DNA from: Algimonas porphyrae
GTDB taxonomy: Bacteria > Pseudomonadota > Alphaproteobacteria > Caulobacterales > Maricaulaceae
Reading direction: 5' to 3'
Length of the DNA: 64,000 nt
Assembly: GCF_041429795.1 (NCBI RefSeq)
Contig: NZ_CP163424.1
Location: 2,296,001-2,360,000, forward strand
The notes under the pieces were generated by a model that saw only the letters and a program-made list of their open reading frames with translations, did not search any database and was not told the DNA's origin. The position numbers and the translations under genes were made by a program. The first letter of the stretch is position 1. Each line of letters starts with the position of its first letter. Shown here piece by piece: positions 1-11,087 of the stretch.

Positions 1-960
1 GAACATTTGTGGTGGGCAGAGATCCAGGTCTGTCACTTCTGTGACACCATCCCAGCAGGTGTAAGTCTGAGCTGGGCAAAGAGCCAGATCGGTCACTTCC
101 GTCACACCGTCCCAACACGTGAAGGTCTCTGGTGCAGGTGGAGGCGTCACGATGATTGGTGCTGGCGTGCTCTTGCCGAAACGGTAGCGGAAGCCCGTTT
201 TCAGAACATGCGTTGCAGCACCTTCGAGTTGCGTTTCAAGCCCGCCAAACAGAGGGCCATCAACCGGGTTGGCGGTGTTGTAGACACCGTCATAGTTAAA
301 ATCACCAATGTCAGTGTAGGTGTAGTTCGTATCCCAGGACAGATTGTCCGTAATATCGTACCCTAGACCCGCCATCAGGTTCCATGAGAAGTTCGTGTCA
401 CGATCGGAAACCTGGCAACCACGTGCCGTCGTTATCGGAGTACCCAATCCGCTGATCGTGGCAGGCGGTGGTGAATTACCCACGCAAGCCAGCGACCGGA
501 TCAGGATATTACCCGTGTCGTTTACGAAATCCGTTGCACCAGCCGTCAGCTTACCGCGCGTCAGGCCAACCCCGGCACCAACATAAGGCTCCCAGCGACC
601 GAAGTTGCTGAAATCATACATCAGGTTCAGGCGCAGCGTGTCAGCACGCAGCTTGGCGAAGCTGGATGGCTGACCGTTGATCGAACCGAGATCGTTGTAA
701 AGCGTTTCACCTTCCAGTTCGACGCGCCAGTTTTCACCGAAGTCGTAACCCAGACCCAGAGCGATTGCGAGATTGCCTTGTCCGGCAACACCACCAACGA
801 GGGAGTTCGGTGCAGTCGGACCGGCGACCAGATCAGCGTCTGTCACGACACCGTAGCCAACTTGACCTTTGATATAGACGCCACTGTCCTGTGCCATTGC
901 AAGGGACGGCGCTGCAAGAAGCGCAGTCGTGGCGGCTGCAAATAGAAGCCGATGCTTCAT
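1..960 (-). CDS. OmpA-like outer-membrane beta-barrel protein, C-terminus cut by window edge
   Basis: This is an open frame of 320 codons from ATG at 960 to the left edge, with no stop in the window. The start is supported by GGAGG about 6 bases upstream. Residues 1-23 form a typical signal peptide (hydrophobic core, AMA cleavage before QDSG). Residues 24 to about 270 look like an eight-stranded OmpA/Omp25-type barrel, with alternating aromatic strands, GYGVV and GLGYD motifs, and a closing strand ending in YRF. After the barrel comes a proline-rich linker and two 20-residue copies of a CWDG..TEVTDL..CP unit. Such linkers usually lead to an OmpA peptidoglycan-binding domain, which would lie beyond the edge. 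The protein is inferred to sit in the outer membrane as a structural barrel. The exact family is not certain. Confidence 0.8.
   Translation of the reverse strand, partial: MKHRLLFAAATTALLAAPSLAMAQDSGVYIKGQVGYGVVTDADLVAGPTAPNSLVGGVAGQGNLAIALGLGYDFGENWRVELEGETLYNDLGSINGQPSSFAKLRADTLRLNLMYDFSNFGRWEPYVGAGVGLTRGKLTAGATDFVNDTGNILIRSLACVGNSPPPATISGLGTPITTARGCQVSDRDTNFSWNLMAGLGYDITDNLSWDTNYTYTDIGDFNYDGVYNTANPVDGPLFGGLETQLEGAATHVLKTGFRYRFGKSTPAPIIVTPPPAPETFTCWDGVTEVTDLALCPAQTYTCWDGVTEVTDLDLCPPQMF
10..129 (-). repeat. Two tandem 60-bp units encoding a Cys-Trp repeat
   Basis: Two adjacent 60-bp units (10-69 and 70-129) differ at only a few, mostly third-position, bases. Each encodes about 20 residues with the pattern CWDGVTEVTDL.LCP, so each has two cysteines. 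They lie just after the barrel of the OmpA-like gene and may continue beyond the left edge. Confidence 0.75.
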
Positions 961-1204
961 GATAATCCTCCGTGAATGGTCGAAGCCATTAGTGTGTTTC
1001 AGGTATGCACGCCCAGGAAGAGCGCGACTCCTAGAACTGTTGCTACACGAAACAGTTCCCGATTGCCAATGTAAGTTTTTTATTTAGGCGAAAAATTGGA
1101 AGGTTTTTCTCGGAAACGTTGCAAATCTGCATCAGGTTGCGGCGAGATTGCGGCGCTTTCCGGTCTAAAAATCCCAGAGAGCCCAAAACCCCAAGGAACA
1201 TGAA

Positions 1205-1280
1205 TGGTACGCCCACACGGACTCGAACCGTGGACATCCTCATTAAAAGTGAGGCGCTCTACCAACTGAGCTATGGGCGC
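1205..1280 (-). tRNA. tRNA-Lys (anticodon TTT)
   Basis: The reverse complement folds as a standard cloverleaf. The acceptor stem is GCGCCCA / TGGGCGT, the D arm is AGCTCAGTTGGTAGAGC, the anticodon stem CCTCA/TGAGG encloses loop CTTTTAA with anticodon TTT at 1245-1247, and the T arm contains GGTTCGAGTCC. The 3' CCA is encoded (1205-1207). The first acceptor pair is a G-U wobble. It lies between the OmpA-like gene and tgt on the same strand. Confidence 0.95.
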
Positions 1281-1387
1281 TGACCAAACAGGCAAAGCGA
1301 TCGCGGGACAGATTACACGATCCGGCGAAAGCGAGCGCTAACTAGGCGCGGTCAATATCTCCGTCAACCCGTTTTGCTGCGGCTTTT

Positions 1388-2500
1388 TCAGGTCAGCCCG
1401 CGACGAAACTCGGTGACGAACGCGTCCAACTCTGAAGCGTGAATAGCGCGGCGCATGCGTGCCATCAGATCCTGAAAATAGGCGATATTGTGCCAAGACA
1501 GGATCATCTGGCCGAGCATTTCCTGCGACCGGATAAGGTGGTGAACATAGGCTTTGCTGTAGGTCTGCGACGCCGGACAATTGACCGTTGCATCCAGCGG
1601 CGTGTCATCTTCGGCAAATTCGGCCTTCCTGATATTATAGGGTCCCGTATCGGCCCAGACCTGCCCGTGACGTCCCGAACGGGTCGGAATGACGCAATCG
1701 AACATATCCACACCGCGATAGACCGCCTCGACGATATCGATCGGTTTGCCGACCCCCATCAGGTAGCGTGGCCGGTCCGTGGGCAACGCCGGACAGGTAA
1801 AGTCCAGAACCCGGCACATTGCCTCATGCCCCTCACCTACGGCCAGGCCGCCAATGGCGTAGCCGCCATAGCCGCCCAGGCTGACGGACCGCGCGGCGGA
1901 TTCGATGCGCAGATCTTCAAAGGTGGATCCCTGCACAATTGCGAATAGAGTTTGATCGGGGCGATCGCCAAACCGCTCCAGCGACCGCTCGCCCCAGCGC
2001 AAGGACAGCTCCATCGAGGTCCGTGCCTGTTCGTGAGTTGAGGGGTAGGCCGTGCACTCGTCGAATTGCATGCAGATGTCGGCACCGAGCAGGTCTGCTT
2101 GGATTTCCATTGAGCGCTCCGGGCTGAGCATGTGTCTGGACCCGTCAATATGCGAGCGGAACTCGACGCCCTGCTCGCTCATTTTGCGAAGTTTGGAAAG
2201 CGACCACACCTGAAACCCTCCAGAATCGGTCAGCATTGGGCCGCCCCAGCCGCAGAAGTGGTGCAGCCCGCCGAGCCGGGCGAGACGTTCGGCACCGGGT
2301 CGCAGCATCAGATGATAGGTGTTCCCCAGAATGACATCCGCACCAGTCTGGCGCACCTGCTCCATATAGACGCCCTTGACCGTGGCAGCGGTTCCGACAG
2401 GCATGAAGGCCGGCGTCTGAATGTCGCCGCGGGCTGTCTGCAGGGTCCCTGTCCGTGCCGCGCCATCAGTCGCGTGAATATCGAAGGGGAAAACTGCCAT
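1388..2500 (-). CDS. tgt: tRNA-guanine (queuine/preQ1) transglycosylase with degenerate zinc site
   Basis: Tgt exchanges guanine-34 of GUN-anticodon tRNAs for preQ1. The 370-residue length is normal. The DSGGFQ substrate-pocket motif, GGLAVGE and the nucleophile segment [14 protein letters not shown] are all present, followed by YSKAYVHHL and the late WHN histidine. The zinc motif normally reads CxCxxC just before Y-S-x-A-Y. Here it reads VNCPAS: the first cysteine is Val (codon 1583-1585), the second is kept (1577-1579), and the third is Ser (1568-1570). The rest looks intact and full length. The ATG shares one base with the stop of queA (TGATG), so the two are translationally coupled in one queuosine operon. 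Confidence 0.95.
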   Translation of the reverse strand: MAVFPFDIHATDGAARTGTLQTARGDIQTPAFMPVGTAATVKGVYMEQVRQTGADVILGNTYHLMLRPGAERLARLGGLHHFCGWGGPMLTDSGGFQVWSLSKLRKMSEQGVEFRSHIDGSRHMLSPERSMEIQADLLGADICMQFDECTAYPSTHEQARTSMELSLRWGERSLERFGDRPDQTLFAIVQGSTFEDLRIESAARSVSLGGYGGYAIGGLAVGEGHEAMCRVLDFTCPALPTDRPRYLMGVGKPIDIVEAVYRGVDMFDCVIPTRSGRHGQVWADTGPYNIRKAEFAEDDTPLDATVNCPASQTYSKAYVHHLIRSQEMLGQMILSWHNIAYFQDLMARMRRAIHASELDAFVTEFRRGLT

Positions 2501-3558
2501 CAGCGACGCCAGAGCAGCGAACTGTCGCCATAGGAGTAAAAACGATATCCCGTCTGGATCGCGTGGCGATAGGCCGCGTGCATCATGTCGACCCCGGCCA
2601 GCGCACTGACCAACATAAACAGGGTTGACTTTGGCAGGTGAAAATTCGTCATCAGACCATCGACTACCTTAAACCGGTAGCCGGGCGTGATGAAAATATC
2701 CGTCTCGCCGGATTGGGCCTGTCCACCCGACGCTTCCAGAGCGCGCAAGGCCGTGGTGCCGACCGCAATCACGCGACCGCCGCCCTGCTTGGCTGCACGA
2801 ATGGCCTGATCGACCGCATCGGTGACCTCGTACCATTCGCTATGCATAATGTGGTCCTCGGTCCGGTCCGACTTGACGGGCAGAAATGTTCCCGCCCCGA
2901 CATGCAGCGTCAACCGGGCGATGGTCACACCGCGCGCATTCAGACGGTCGAACAGCTCTGGCGTGAAATGCAGTCCCGCCGTCGGCGCAGCGACACTGCC
3001 CGGTTCGTCGGCATAAACCGTTTGATAATCGGTTTCGTCGCGATCATCGGCGGGGCGCTGACGCGCAATATAGGGTGGTAGAGGCATCCCTCCGTGCAAC
3101 GCCACGGCTTGGTCGAGCGCCGCATCCCTCCGGTCGAACTGCAGCGCCACATCGCCGCCCCGGTGAATATCCATCACCGTCGCCGCGAAATCGTTGGCGA
3201 AGATCACCGTATCGCCCTGACGCAAACGCTTGGCCGGCCGGATGAAGGCCCGCCAGCCATCCGGACCCGTCCGCTTATGCAGGTTGACGGTCAGCGCCAC
3301 ATCGCCGCCTCCGCCTTGAGGGCGCGCCGGTCGGGTGGCTTTCAAGGCGGCCGGAATGACCTTGGTATCGTTGATGACAAGAAGGTCGCCCGGATCCAGC
3401 AAATCCGGCAGATCGTGAACATGATGATCGGACAGACCCCGTTCCAGGTCTTGCCCCACGCAAAGAAGCCGCGCGGAGTCGCGCGGCTCGGCGGGTCTTA
3501 GCGCAATCGCGCTCTCCGGCAGGTCGAAATCAAAGTCCGAAACGTCCACAAGACGCAA
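2500..3558 (-). CDS. queA: S-adenosylmethionine:tRNA ribosyltransferase-isomerase
   Basis: QueA transfers and isomerises the ribosyl part of AdoMet onto preQ1-modified tRNA, forming epoxyqueuosine, the step after Tgt. The 352-residue frame has the family N-terminus ([20 protein letters not shown]), the central [16 protein letters not shown] block and the C-terminal [18 protein letters not shown] signature. The reading frame begins at TTG (3558), two bases after the upstream cyclophilin stop. A GTG three codons later is an equally possible start. It is coupled to tgt downstream. Confidence 0.96.
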   Translation of the reverse strand: MRLVDVSDFDFDLPESAIALRPAEPRDSARLLCVGQDLERGLSDHHVHDLPDLLDPGDLLVINDTKVIPAALKATRPARPQGGGGDVALTVNLHKRTGPDGWRAFIRPAKRLRQGDTVIFANDFAATVMDIHRGGDVALQFDRRDAALDQAVALHGGMPLPPYIARQRPADDRDETDYQTVYADEPGSVAAPTAGLHFTPELFDRLNARGVTIARLTLHVGAGTFLPVKSDRTEDHIMHSEWYEVTDAVDQAIRAAKQGGGRVIAVGTTALRALEASGGQAQSGETDIFITPGYRFKVVDGLMTNFHLPKSTLFMLVSALAGVDMMHAAYRHAIQTGYRFYSYGDSSLLWRR

Positions 3559-3560
3559 TA

Positions 3561-4025
3561 TCAGTCTTCGACGACGGTCGCCTTGACGATCTTTCCAGGA
3601 TAGCGCGGCGGCTCGCCCTTGGGCAGAGCATCGACCAGATCCATGCCATCTTCGACTTCGCCCCAGACCGTGTATTGACCATCGAGGAACTGGCTGTCGT
3701 CGAGACAGATGAAAAACTGGCTGGACGCGCTGTTGGGCTGGCTGCTGCGGGCCATGGAACAGACACCGCGAAGATGCGGATGCTTGTTGAATTCAGCTGG
3801 AATATTCTTGGAATAGCCGCCCATTCCGGTCCCATCGGGACAGCCGCCTTGCGCCATGAACCCGTCAATGACGCGATGGAAGGTCAGATCATCGTAAAAG
3901 CCGTCTTTCGCAAGCTGCGTGATCTGCGCGACATGTTTGGGAGCCAGGTCCGGACGCAAGAGGATCGTCACATCGCCTGTTTCACCCGTCTGGGTGTCGA
4001 GCGAGAGAATGAGTTTTTCAGCCAT
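3561..4025 (-). CDS. Cytoplasmic cyclophilin-type peptidyl-prolyl isomerase
   Basis: This is a 154-residue single-domain cyclophilin that catalyses cis/trans isomerisation of X-Pro bonds. The hallmark motifs are visible: FHRVIDGFMAQGG (catalytic Arg and the FMxQGG loop), GVCSMARSSQPNSASSQFFI and the short QYTVWGEV segment in place of the longer eukaryotic loop. There is no signal peptide, so it is probably cytosolic (PpiB-like). It lies between queA and a second, exported cyclophilin on the same strand. Confidence 0.93.
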   Translation of the reverse strand: MAEKLILSLDTQTGETGDVTILLRPDLAPKHVAQITQLAKDGFYDDLTFHRVIDGFMAQGGCPDGTGMGGYSKNIPAEFNKHPHLRGVCSMARSSQPNSASSQFFICLDDSQFLDGQYTVWGEVEDGMDLVDALPKGEPPRYPGKIVKATVVED

Positions 4026-4074
4026 GTAAAATGTCTTTCAAGGTGAAGATGTGAAAGGAAGGATCGGGCGCCCG

Positions 4075-4971
4075 TCAGAGCGTCCGTGTCGGAACCGCGA
4101 TATCGCAGATATCCTCATAGGATTGACCCGAAAGCCAGGTCGTGAAGGCATCCGAACCGGTGTCCAGTACCTGCACGGTCGGACGTTCGTCCTCGGGCAG
4201 GTCAGCGGCAATTCGCACCGTATTCATCTGATCGGGAATAAAGCCATCCTCACCGACAACGCCAATCTTGATATCCGTCAGATGGTCGCGGCCCATGACC
4301 GTGCTACCCCAGATCGAGTATTGCATGTCGAGATGTTCGGCCTTGCCGCGCAACAGGAAGAACTGGCTGTTCGCGCTGTTCGGATCATTGGTTCGCGCCA
4401 TCGATGTCACGCCAGGGCAATGCAGCCCGAATGCGCCGACTTTGCCATCAGCCGTCAGAATGGCCTGACTGATCGGCTGAGTCGCGATGGGAAGTGACTT
4501 GTAAAATCCGGTCGCGATCTGGCTGTCCTCAGGTCCTCGCGTGGAGACCAGAGTGACATCCATCGCTTCGCTGCGGCGAAACAGGAACTCACCCGGCAGG
4601 TCCGGCAGTTCGCTATCGCCCGTGCCGTCTCCGTTCTGGCCGTCACCCGTCTGGTTCATGAAATCGTCGATCACGCGGTGAAACAGAACATTGTCGTAGA
4701 AACCATCCCGCGTCAGCTGCTTGATCTGAGCCACATGGGCGGGCGCGATCTCGGGAAAGAGCTCGACGCCGATCACGCCGTAAGCCGTATCGATCAGCAT
4801 CAGATTATCCGGGTCGACTGTCCGCCAGGCCGTTTCCGGATAGGCGTCACTGACGGCCACAGCCGCGTCGGCATAGCTTTCCTGTGTTTCCGCCGAACAG
4901 GCTGGAGTGGCAACAGCCAGAACTGAGACGATTGCAAGGCGCAGTGCGGCAGTGCGTGGAACGATCATCAT
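4075..4971 (-). CDS. Exported cyclophilin-like peptidyl-prolyl isomerase
   Basis: This 298-residue protein has an N-terminal hydrophobic leader ending in ATPACSAE. That could be a signal peptidase I site or a weak lipobox with Cys25. The cyclophilin domain follows: GVIGVELFPEIAPAHV, LFHRVIDDFMNQTG, a long insertion rich in Asp/Gly (GDGQNGDGTGDSELPDL) and TSMARTNDPNSANSQFFLL. FMNQTG replaces the usual FMxQGG, and the insert makes it longer than the family norm. Its ATG overlaps the coaD stop by four bases, so it is coupled to coaD. It probably folds or remodels proteins in the periplasm. Confidence 0.85.
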   Translation of the reverse strand: MMIVPRTAALRLAIVSVLAVATPACSAETQESYADAAVAVSDAYPETAWRTVDPDNLMLIDTAYGVIGVELFPEIAPAHVAQIKQLTRDGFYDNVLFHRVIDDFMNQTGDGQNGDGTGDSELPDLPGEFLFRRSEAMDVTLVSTRGPEDSQIATGFYKSLPIATQPISQAILTADGKVGAFGLHCPGVTSMARTNDPNSANSQFFLLRGKAEHLDMQYSIWGSTVMGRDHLTDIKIGVVGEDGFIPDQMNTVRIAADLPEDERPTVQVLDTGSDAFTTWLSGQSYEDICDIAVPTRTL

Positions 4972-5474
4972 GTAAATCTATCCTTCAATCTCAAAGCGAC
5001 TTCTGGCGTCACGAACGGGTCGATGTCACCACCCAGTCGCGCAATCTCCTTGACGAGGCGCGATGCGATGGTCTGATATTGCGGGTCCGCCATGAGGAAA
5101 ACGGTTTCAATGTCCGGGTTCAAACGATCGTTCATCCCGGCCATCTGAAACTCATATTCGAAATCGGAGACGGCTCGCAGGCCACGCACTATCACGGAGG
5201 CCCCGCAGGCTTCAACAAAGTGTATCAGCAGGCCGTCAAAGGGTTTGACCTCGACTTCGATTCGCTCGCGCAGCGGTTTGACGACATGCTCAACCATCTC
5301 GACCCGTTCATCGAGCGAGAAGAGCGGGTTCTTGTCGCGATTGATTGCAACGCCCACGATCAGCCTGTCGCAAAGACGCGAGGCCCGCTTGAGAATATCC
5401 AGATGCCCCAGCGTCATCGGATCGAACGTGCCGGGATAGAGCGCAATTCTGTGCTGTTTATGACTGGTCATCAC
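4968..5474 (-). CDS. coaD: Phosphopantetheine adenylyltransferase
   Basis: CoaD transfers AMP from ATP to 4'-phosphopantetheine, the penultimate step of coenzyme A synthesis. The 168-residue length is normal. The nucleotidyltransferase signature GTFDPMTLGHLDIL is at the N-terminus, and VRGLRAVSDFEYEFQMAGMN and a late ISS/T-type loop (YQTIASRLVKEIARLGGD) match the family. It is first in a short unit with the exported cyclophilin. Confidence 0.96.
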   Translation of the reverse strand: MMTSHKQHRIALYPGTFDPMTLGHLDILKRASRLCDRLIVGVAINRDKNPLFSLDERVEMVEHVVKPLRERIEVEVKPFDGLLIHFVEACGASVIVRGLRAVSDFEYEFQMAGMNDRLNPDIETVFLMADPQYQTIASRLVKEIARLGGDIDPFVTPEVALRLKDRFT

Positions 5475-5534
5475 AGCGCTCTAGGCGACGGAGGCGGTCC
5501 ACACTAGAAAAATCCGTTCCGCCCAGTCCCCGTC

Positions 5535-5858
5535 CTAGTCTTCGCCATAGACTTCTTCGCGAGCCGTTTTCAGGGCCTCCGCCATGCGGTCACGGATCGC
5601 CTGGTCGCTAATGTCGACACCGGCCGCATCCAGATCGCCGCGCAGTTTGCGGAAGACATCCTCATCACCGGCTTCCTCCATGTCGGCAGCGATCACTTCG
5701 ATTGCGTAGGATTTGGCCTCGTCCTCAGTCTTGCCAAGCAGCTCAGCCGCCCAGTGACCCAGCGCCTTGTTGCGCCGGGCTTCGGCCTTGAATTCCTTCG
5801 CTGCGTCCATCACAAAACGCGTTTCTGACGCGTTCTTGCGTTCGTCGAAACTGGACAT
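5535..5858 (-). CDS. DUF1476 protein, F1-ATPase inhibitor zeta subunit family
   Basis: A 107-residue, highly charged, all-helical protein starts MSSFDERKNASETRF. The start at 5858 is preferred over the ATG at 5870 because GGAGA lies 7 bases upstream of it. The sequence fits DUF1476 (PF07345). The Paracoccus denitrificans member of that family is the zeta subunit, which binds the F1Fo-ATPase and blocks ATP hydrolysis through its N-terminal helix. That role is inferred from the family. It is divergent from purC. Confidence 0.88.
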   Translation of the reverse strand: MSSFDERKNASETRFVMDAAKEFKAEARRNKALGHWAAELLGKTEDEAKSYAIEVIAADMEEAGDEDVFRKLRGDLDAAGVDISDQAIRDRMAEALKTAREEVYGED

Positions 5859-6061
5859 AATGGTCTCCATATTGCGATACCGCCTGATAGCGGCCTGTCG
5901 ATCAGACTGTTTTTCGGCCCTTACAAAGCCCGGTCACGGGCGGCAAGACGCATTCGCGGTAAAAGGGTGCGACTTATCCCTGCTCGCAGCGTCACCCGAC
6001 ATTGCCGCCGGGCGCTGCCTCGTCTATGGGGCGCACTCACTGCATGGGAGCTGAGCGCCCG

Positions 6062-6838
6062 ATGAGTTGCCGCAAGCAGATTTACGAAGGCAAGGCCAAG
6101 ATCCTGTATGAGGGTCCGGAACCCGGCACGCTGGTCCAGTACTTCAAGGACGACGCAACAGCCTTCAACGCTCAGAAAAAGGCTACGCTCGACGGCAAGG
6201 GTGTGCTGAACAACCGTATTTCCGAATTCATCATGATGCGCCTGATGGAGATCGGCATACCGACTCACTTTATTCGTCGCCTCAACATGCGCGAGCAGCT
6301 GATCAAGAAGGTCGAGATCGTTCCGCTGGAAGTGATCTGCCGGAATGTCGCTGCGGGCACCATGTCAAAACGTCTCGGCATTGAAGAGGGGGAGAAGCTC
6401 CCCCGCTCGGTCGTCGAATTCTGCCTCAAGCGCGACGATCTTGGCGACCCCCTGATCGCGGAAGAACATATCTATGCGTTTGGCTGGGCGTCCCAGGGGG
6501 AACTGGACGAGATCATCGCCATGACCCTTCGCATCAACGATTATCTGCAGGGGCTGTTCGCCGGGATCGGGATCAAGCTGATCGACTTCAAGCTGGAATT
6601 CGGTCGGCTCGAGCATCCTGACGGCCTGGGCGGGCACATGATCGTTCTGGCCGATGAGATCAGTCCGGATAGCTGTCGCCTCTGGGACCGTGAAACCGAC
6701 AAGAAACTCGACAAGGACCGCTTCCGCCGTGACCTTGGCGATGTGACCGAGGCCTATACCGAAGTGGCGACCCGGCTGGGTATTCTCAAACCCAATCCGA
6801 CGTCTGCCAATATTTCCGTCATCTCTTCCAACGACTAG
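6062..6838 (+). CDS. purC: SAICAR synthetase (phosphoribosylaminoimidazole-succinocarboxamide synthase)
   Basis: PurC condenses CAIR with aspartate using ATP in de novo purine synthesis. From the ATG at 6062 the protein is 258 residues and begins [20 protein letters not shown], which aligns with the family start. An in-frame ATG at 6044 would add six residues. Visible motifs are the nucleotide-binding [25 protein letters not shown] and the C-terminal [10 protein letters not shown] and [14 protein letters not shown]. It is the first gene of a purC-purS-purQ-purL operon. Confidence 0.96.
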   Translation: MSCRKQIYEGKAKILYEGPEPGTLVQYFKDDATAFNAQKKATLDGKGVLNNRISEFIMMRLMEIGIPTHFIRRLNMREQLIKKVEIVPLEVICRNVAAGTMSKRLGIEEGEKLPRSVVEFCLKRDDLGDPLIAEEHIYAFGWASQGELDEIIAMTLRINDYLQGLFAGIGIKLIDFKLEFGRLEHPDGLGGHMIVLADEISPDSCRLWDRETDKKLDKDRFRRDLGDVTEAYTEVATRLGILKPNPTSANISVISSND

Positions 6839-6848
6839 AGACTTACTC

Positions 6849-7091
6849 ATGATCGCTCGCGTCTATGTCGGCCTCAAACCCGGCGTTCTCGACCCCCAGG
6901 GACGGACCATTGCCCATTCACTCAACGATCTCGGATTCGACGAAGTTCAGGACGCCAAGCAGGGTAAGGTCATCGAACTGACCCTGAGCGGCGACGACCG
7001 CGAAGCCGCCGAGGCGCGCGTCAAGGAGATGTGCGAGACGCTGCTCGCCAATACGGTGATCGAGAGCTACCGCATCGAGCTGGACGACTAG
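6849..7091 (+). CDS. purS: Phosphoribosylformylglycinamidine synthase subunit PurS
   Basis: An 80-residue protein ([27 protein letters not shown]) of the PurS family. PurS bridges the PurQ glutaminase and the small PurL synthase in the FGAM synthetase complex of organisms without a single long PurL. It lies 10 bases after purC and is followed one base later by purQ, as usual in Alphaproteobacteria. Confidence 0.95.
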   Translation: MIARVYVGLKPGVLDPQGRTIAHSLNDLGFDEVQDAKQGKVIELTLSGDDREAAEARVKEMCETLLANTVIESYRIELDD

Positions 7092-7092
7092 C

Positions 7093-7754
7093 ATGACGAC
7101 GGCTGTCATTGTCTTTCCCGCGTCGAATTGCGACCGCGATGCCGCGATGGCGCTGAAAGCGGCCACCGGCAAGGCGCCTCGCATGATCTGGCACAAGGAC
7201 ACATCCATACCGGACGATGTGCGCTTCGTCGTCGTTCCTGGCGGCTTCTCCTATGGCGACTATCTCCGCTCCGGCGCGATCGCCGCCAATTCACCGATCA
7301 TGCGCGATCTCAAACGTAAGGCCGATGGCGGTCTGGCCGTCGCGGGCATCTGTAACGGCTTTCAGATCCTGACCGAAGCCGGGATGCTGCCCGGCGCGCT
7401 GATGCGCAATATGAACCAGAAATTCGTCTGCCGGGTCAGTCGCCTGCGTCTGGCCAATGCCGAGACGCGGTTCACGCGGCTTTACGATGCCAAGAACGAA
7501 ATCGACATTCCCGTGGCCCATCATGACGGCAATTATTTCGCCGATGACGAAACACTCAAGCGTATCGAGGATAATGGGCAAGTCGTCTTTCGCTATAGCG
7601 ACAACCCGAACGGCTCACGCAACGATATTGCCGGGGTCGTCAACAAGGCCGGCAATGTGCTCGGCATGATGCCACACCCCGAACGCGCCATCAACTCACT
7701 GCATGGCGGCACGGATGGCAAGCTCTTCTTCCAATCCATTCTCGGATCGCTGTA

Positions 7755-7755
<1 letters not shown>
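7093..7755 (+). CDS. purQ: Phosphoribosylformylglycinamidine synthase glutaminase subunit PurQ
   Basis: A 220-residue class I glutamine amidotransferase that supplies ammonia to PurL. The [14 protein letters not shown] oxyanion loop and nucleophile elbow [13 protein letters not shown] (the cysteine of GICNG) are clear. The catalytic His-Glu pair is in MMPHPERA near the C-terminus. Its last base is the first base of the purL ATG (TAATG), indicating tight coupling. Confidence 0.97.
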
Positions 7756-9998
<2,243 letters not shown>

Positions 9999-10008
9999 GA
10001 AGACGCCG

Positions 10009-10239
10009 ATGGCGATGGAACATGACGCAATCCTGACGCTGCTTCGCAAGGCTCTGCCCGATGCACAAATCGAGCTGATCGATCTGGCGGGCGACAATGA
10101 TCACTGGAAAGCGATCATCATCAGCGAACAATTCATCGGCAAGAGCCGTGTCGCTCAGCATCAGCTCGTCTATGCCGCGCTGGGGGACAAGATGGGCGGC
10201 GAACTCCACGCCTTGGCACTTGAAACACGCGCACCCTGA
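10009..10239 (+). CDS. BolA family protein
   Basis: A 76-residue BolA-fold protein (ALPDAQIELIDLAGDNDHWKAII, then SVAQHQLVYAALGD-like C-terminus with H-Q and MGGELHALAL). The spacing between the GDNDHW and VAQHQLVY segments is typical of BolA/IbaG proteins. These bind CGFS monothiol glutaredoxins through a shared [2Fe-2S] cluster. The Grx partner is encoded two genes downstream, which supports a role in Fe-S or iron homeostasis. This is inference from family and context. Confidence 0.87.
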   Translation: MAMEHDAILTLLRKALPDAQIELIDLAGDNDHWKAIIISEQFIGKSRVAQHQLVYAALGDKMGGELHALALETRAP

Positions 10240-10247
10240 CCGGGGAG

Positions 10248-11063
10248 ATGCCCCGGACCCTAATCGTCGGTGGTACGTCGCAGATTGCGGCCGCGCTGAT
10301 CCCTCAATTCGACAATCTCCGCGTCCTCACCGGACGCCCCTGGACGCCGCCCGACGGCGTTGATCATGTGCTGGTCGATCTCAGCACCTATGATGCGCGT
10401 GACAATCGCGACTGGCTCGAACCTTACGACTTGATCCTCTGCATTGCGCCGATCATGCACAGCGCACGCATCCTCGACTGGCTACCTGCACTGCGGGGCA
10501 CGCGCGCTGTCTTCCTGTCGTCCAACAATGCCGCACTGCTGCCGGATGACCCCTATTATGATCCGATACGCGCCGCCGAGTCGACGATCCGCACCGCATC
10601 GGTCGATGCCGTAATTCTGCATCCGACGGCCATATCCGGCCGACCCGGCTGTCAGGTGCTCGGCAAGCTCATCTCATCTGTCCGTCAAGGTCGCCCGATC
10701 ATGCTGCCAGGAGTGCGTATGCGCCAGGCGCTGGTCGATTACCGCGATGTTGCCCGCGCCGTTTTTATGGCGTCCTCCCCGTCGGTTCCGGCGGGCACTT
10801 ACAGCGTCAACGGCCCCGCAACGCTCACCTACGCAGAGATCCTCGCTGCGATCGAGACCGCGACGGGGCGCACAGCCCGCGTTCTGAATCTGCCGGCCCG
10901 ACCGCTGCGCTGGGCGGGCCGGATCGCTCCACAAATTCCCCAATTGCGCCGCGCCGGCATTCATCGCGACCCCGTGCAGCCCTCCCTGCCCGGATATCAC
11001 GCAGAATTCAGTGTTATGGACATGATCGTCACCTTGACCCGTGATGGCCCGCTACCTAGCTAA
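10248..11063 (+). CDS. Atypical SDR / NAD(P)-binding epimerase-like protein
   Basis: A 271-residue Rossmann-fold protein. The N-terminus TLIVGGTSQIAAALIP is a GGxxxIG-like nucleotide-binding loop. The canonical YxxxK of classical SDRs is not evident (ATISGRPG region instead), pointing to the extended/atypical NmrA or NDUFA9-like group. Near the C-terminus, NGPATLTYAEILAAIETATGR resembles the substrate lobe of nucleoside-diphosphate-sugar epimerase-like proteins. The substrate is unknown. It sits between bolA and the glutaredoxin gene, 8 and 24 bases from each, probably in one transcript. Confidence 0.75.
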   Translation: MPRTLIVGGTSQIAAALIPQFDNLRVLTGRPWTPPDGVDHVLVDLSTYDARDNRDWLEPYDLILCIAPIMHSARILDWLPALRGTRAVFLSSNNAALLPDDPYYDPIRAAESTIRTASVDAVILHPTAISGRPGCQVLGKLISSVRQGRPIMLPGVRMRQALVDYRDVARAVFMASSPSVPAGTYSVNGPATLTYAEILAAIETATGRTARVLNLPARPLRWAGRIAPQIPQLRRAGIHRDPVQPSLPGYHAEFSVMDMIVTLTRDGPLPS

Positions 11064-11087
11064 AGCGCGACTGAACAGGAGCTTTCC

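Noticed and set aside
1439-1948. 169-codon plus-strand open frame inside tgt
   Set aside because: Antisense shadow of tgt; no ribosome site and low-complexity composition from codon bias.
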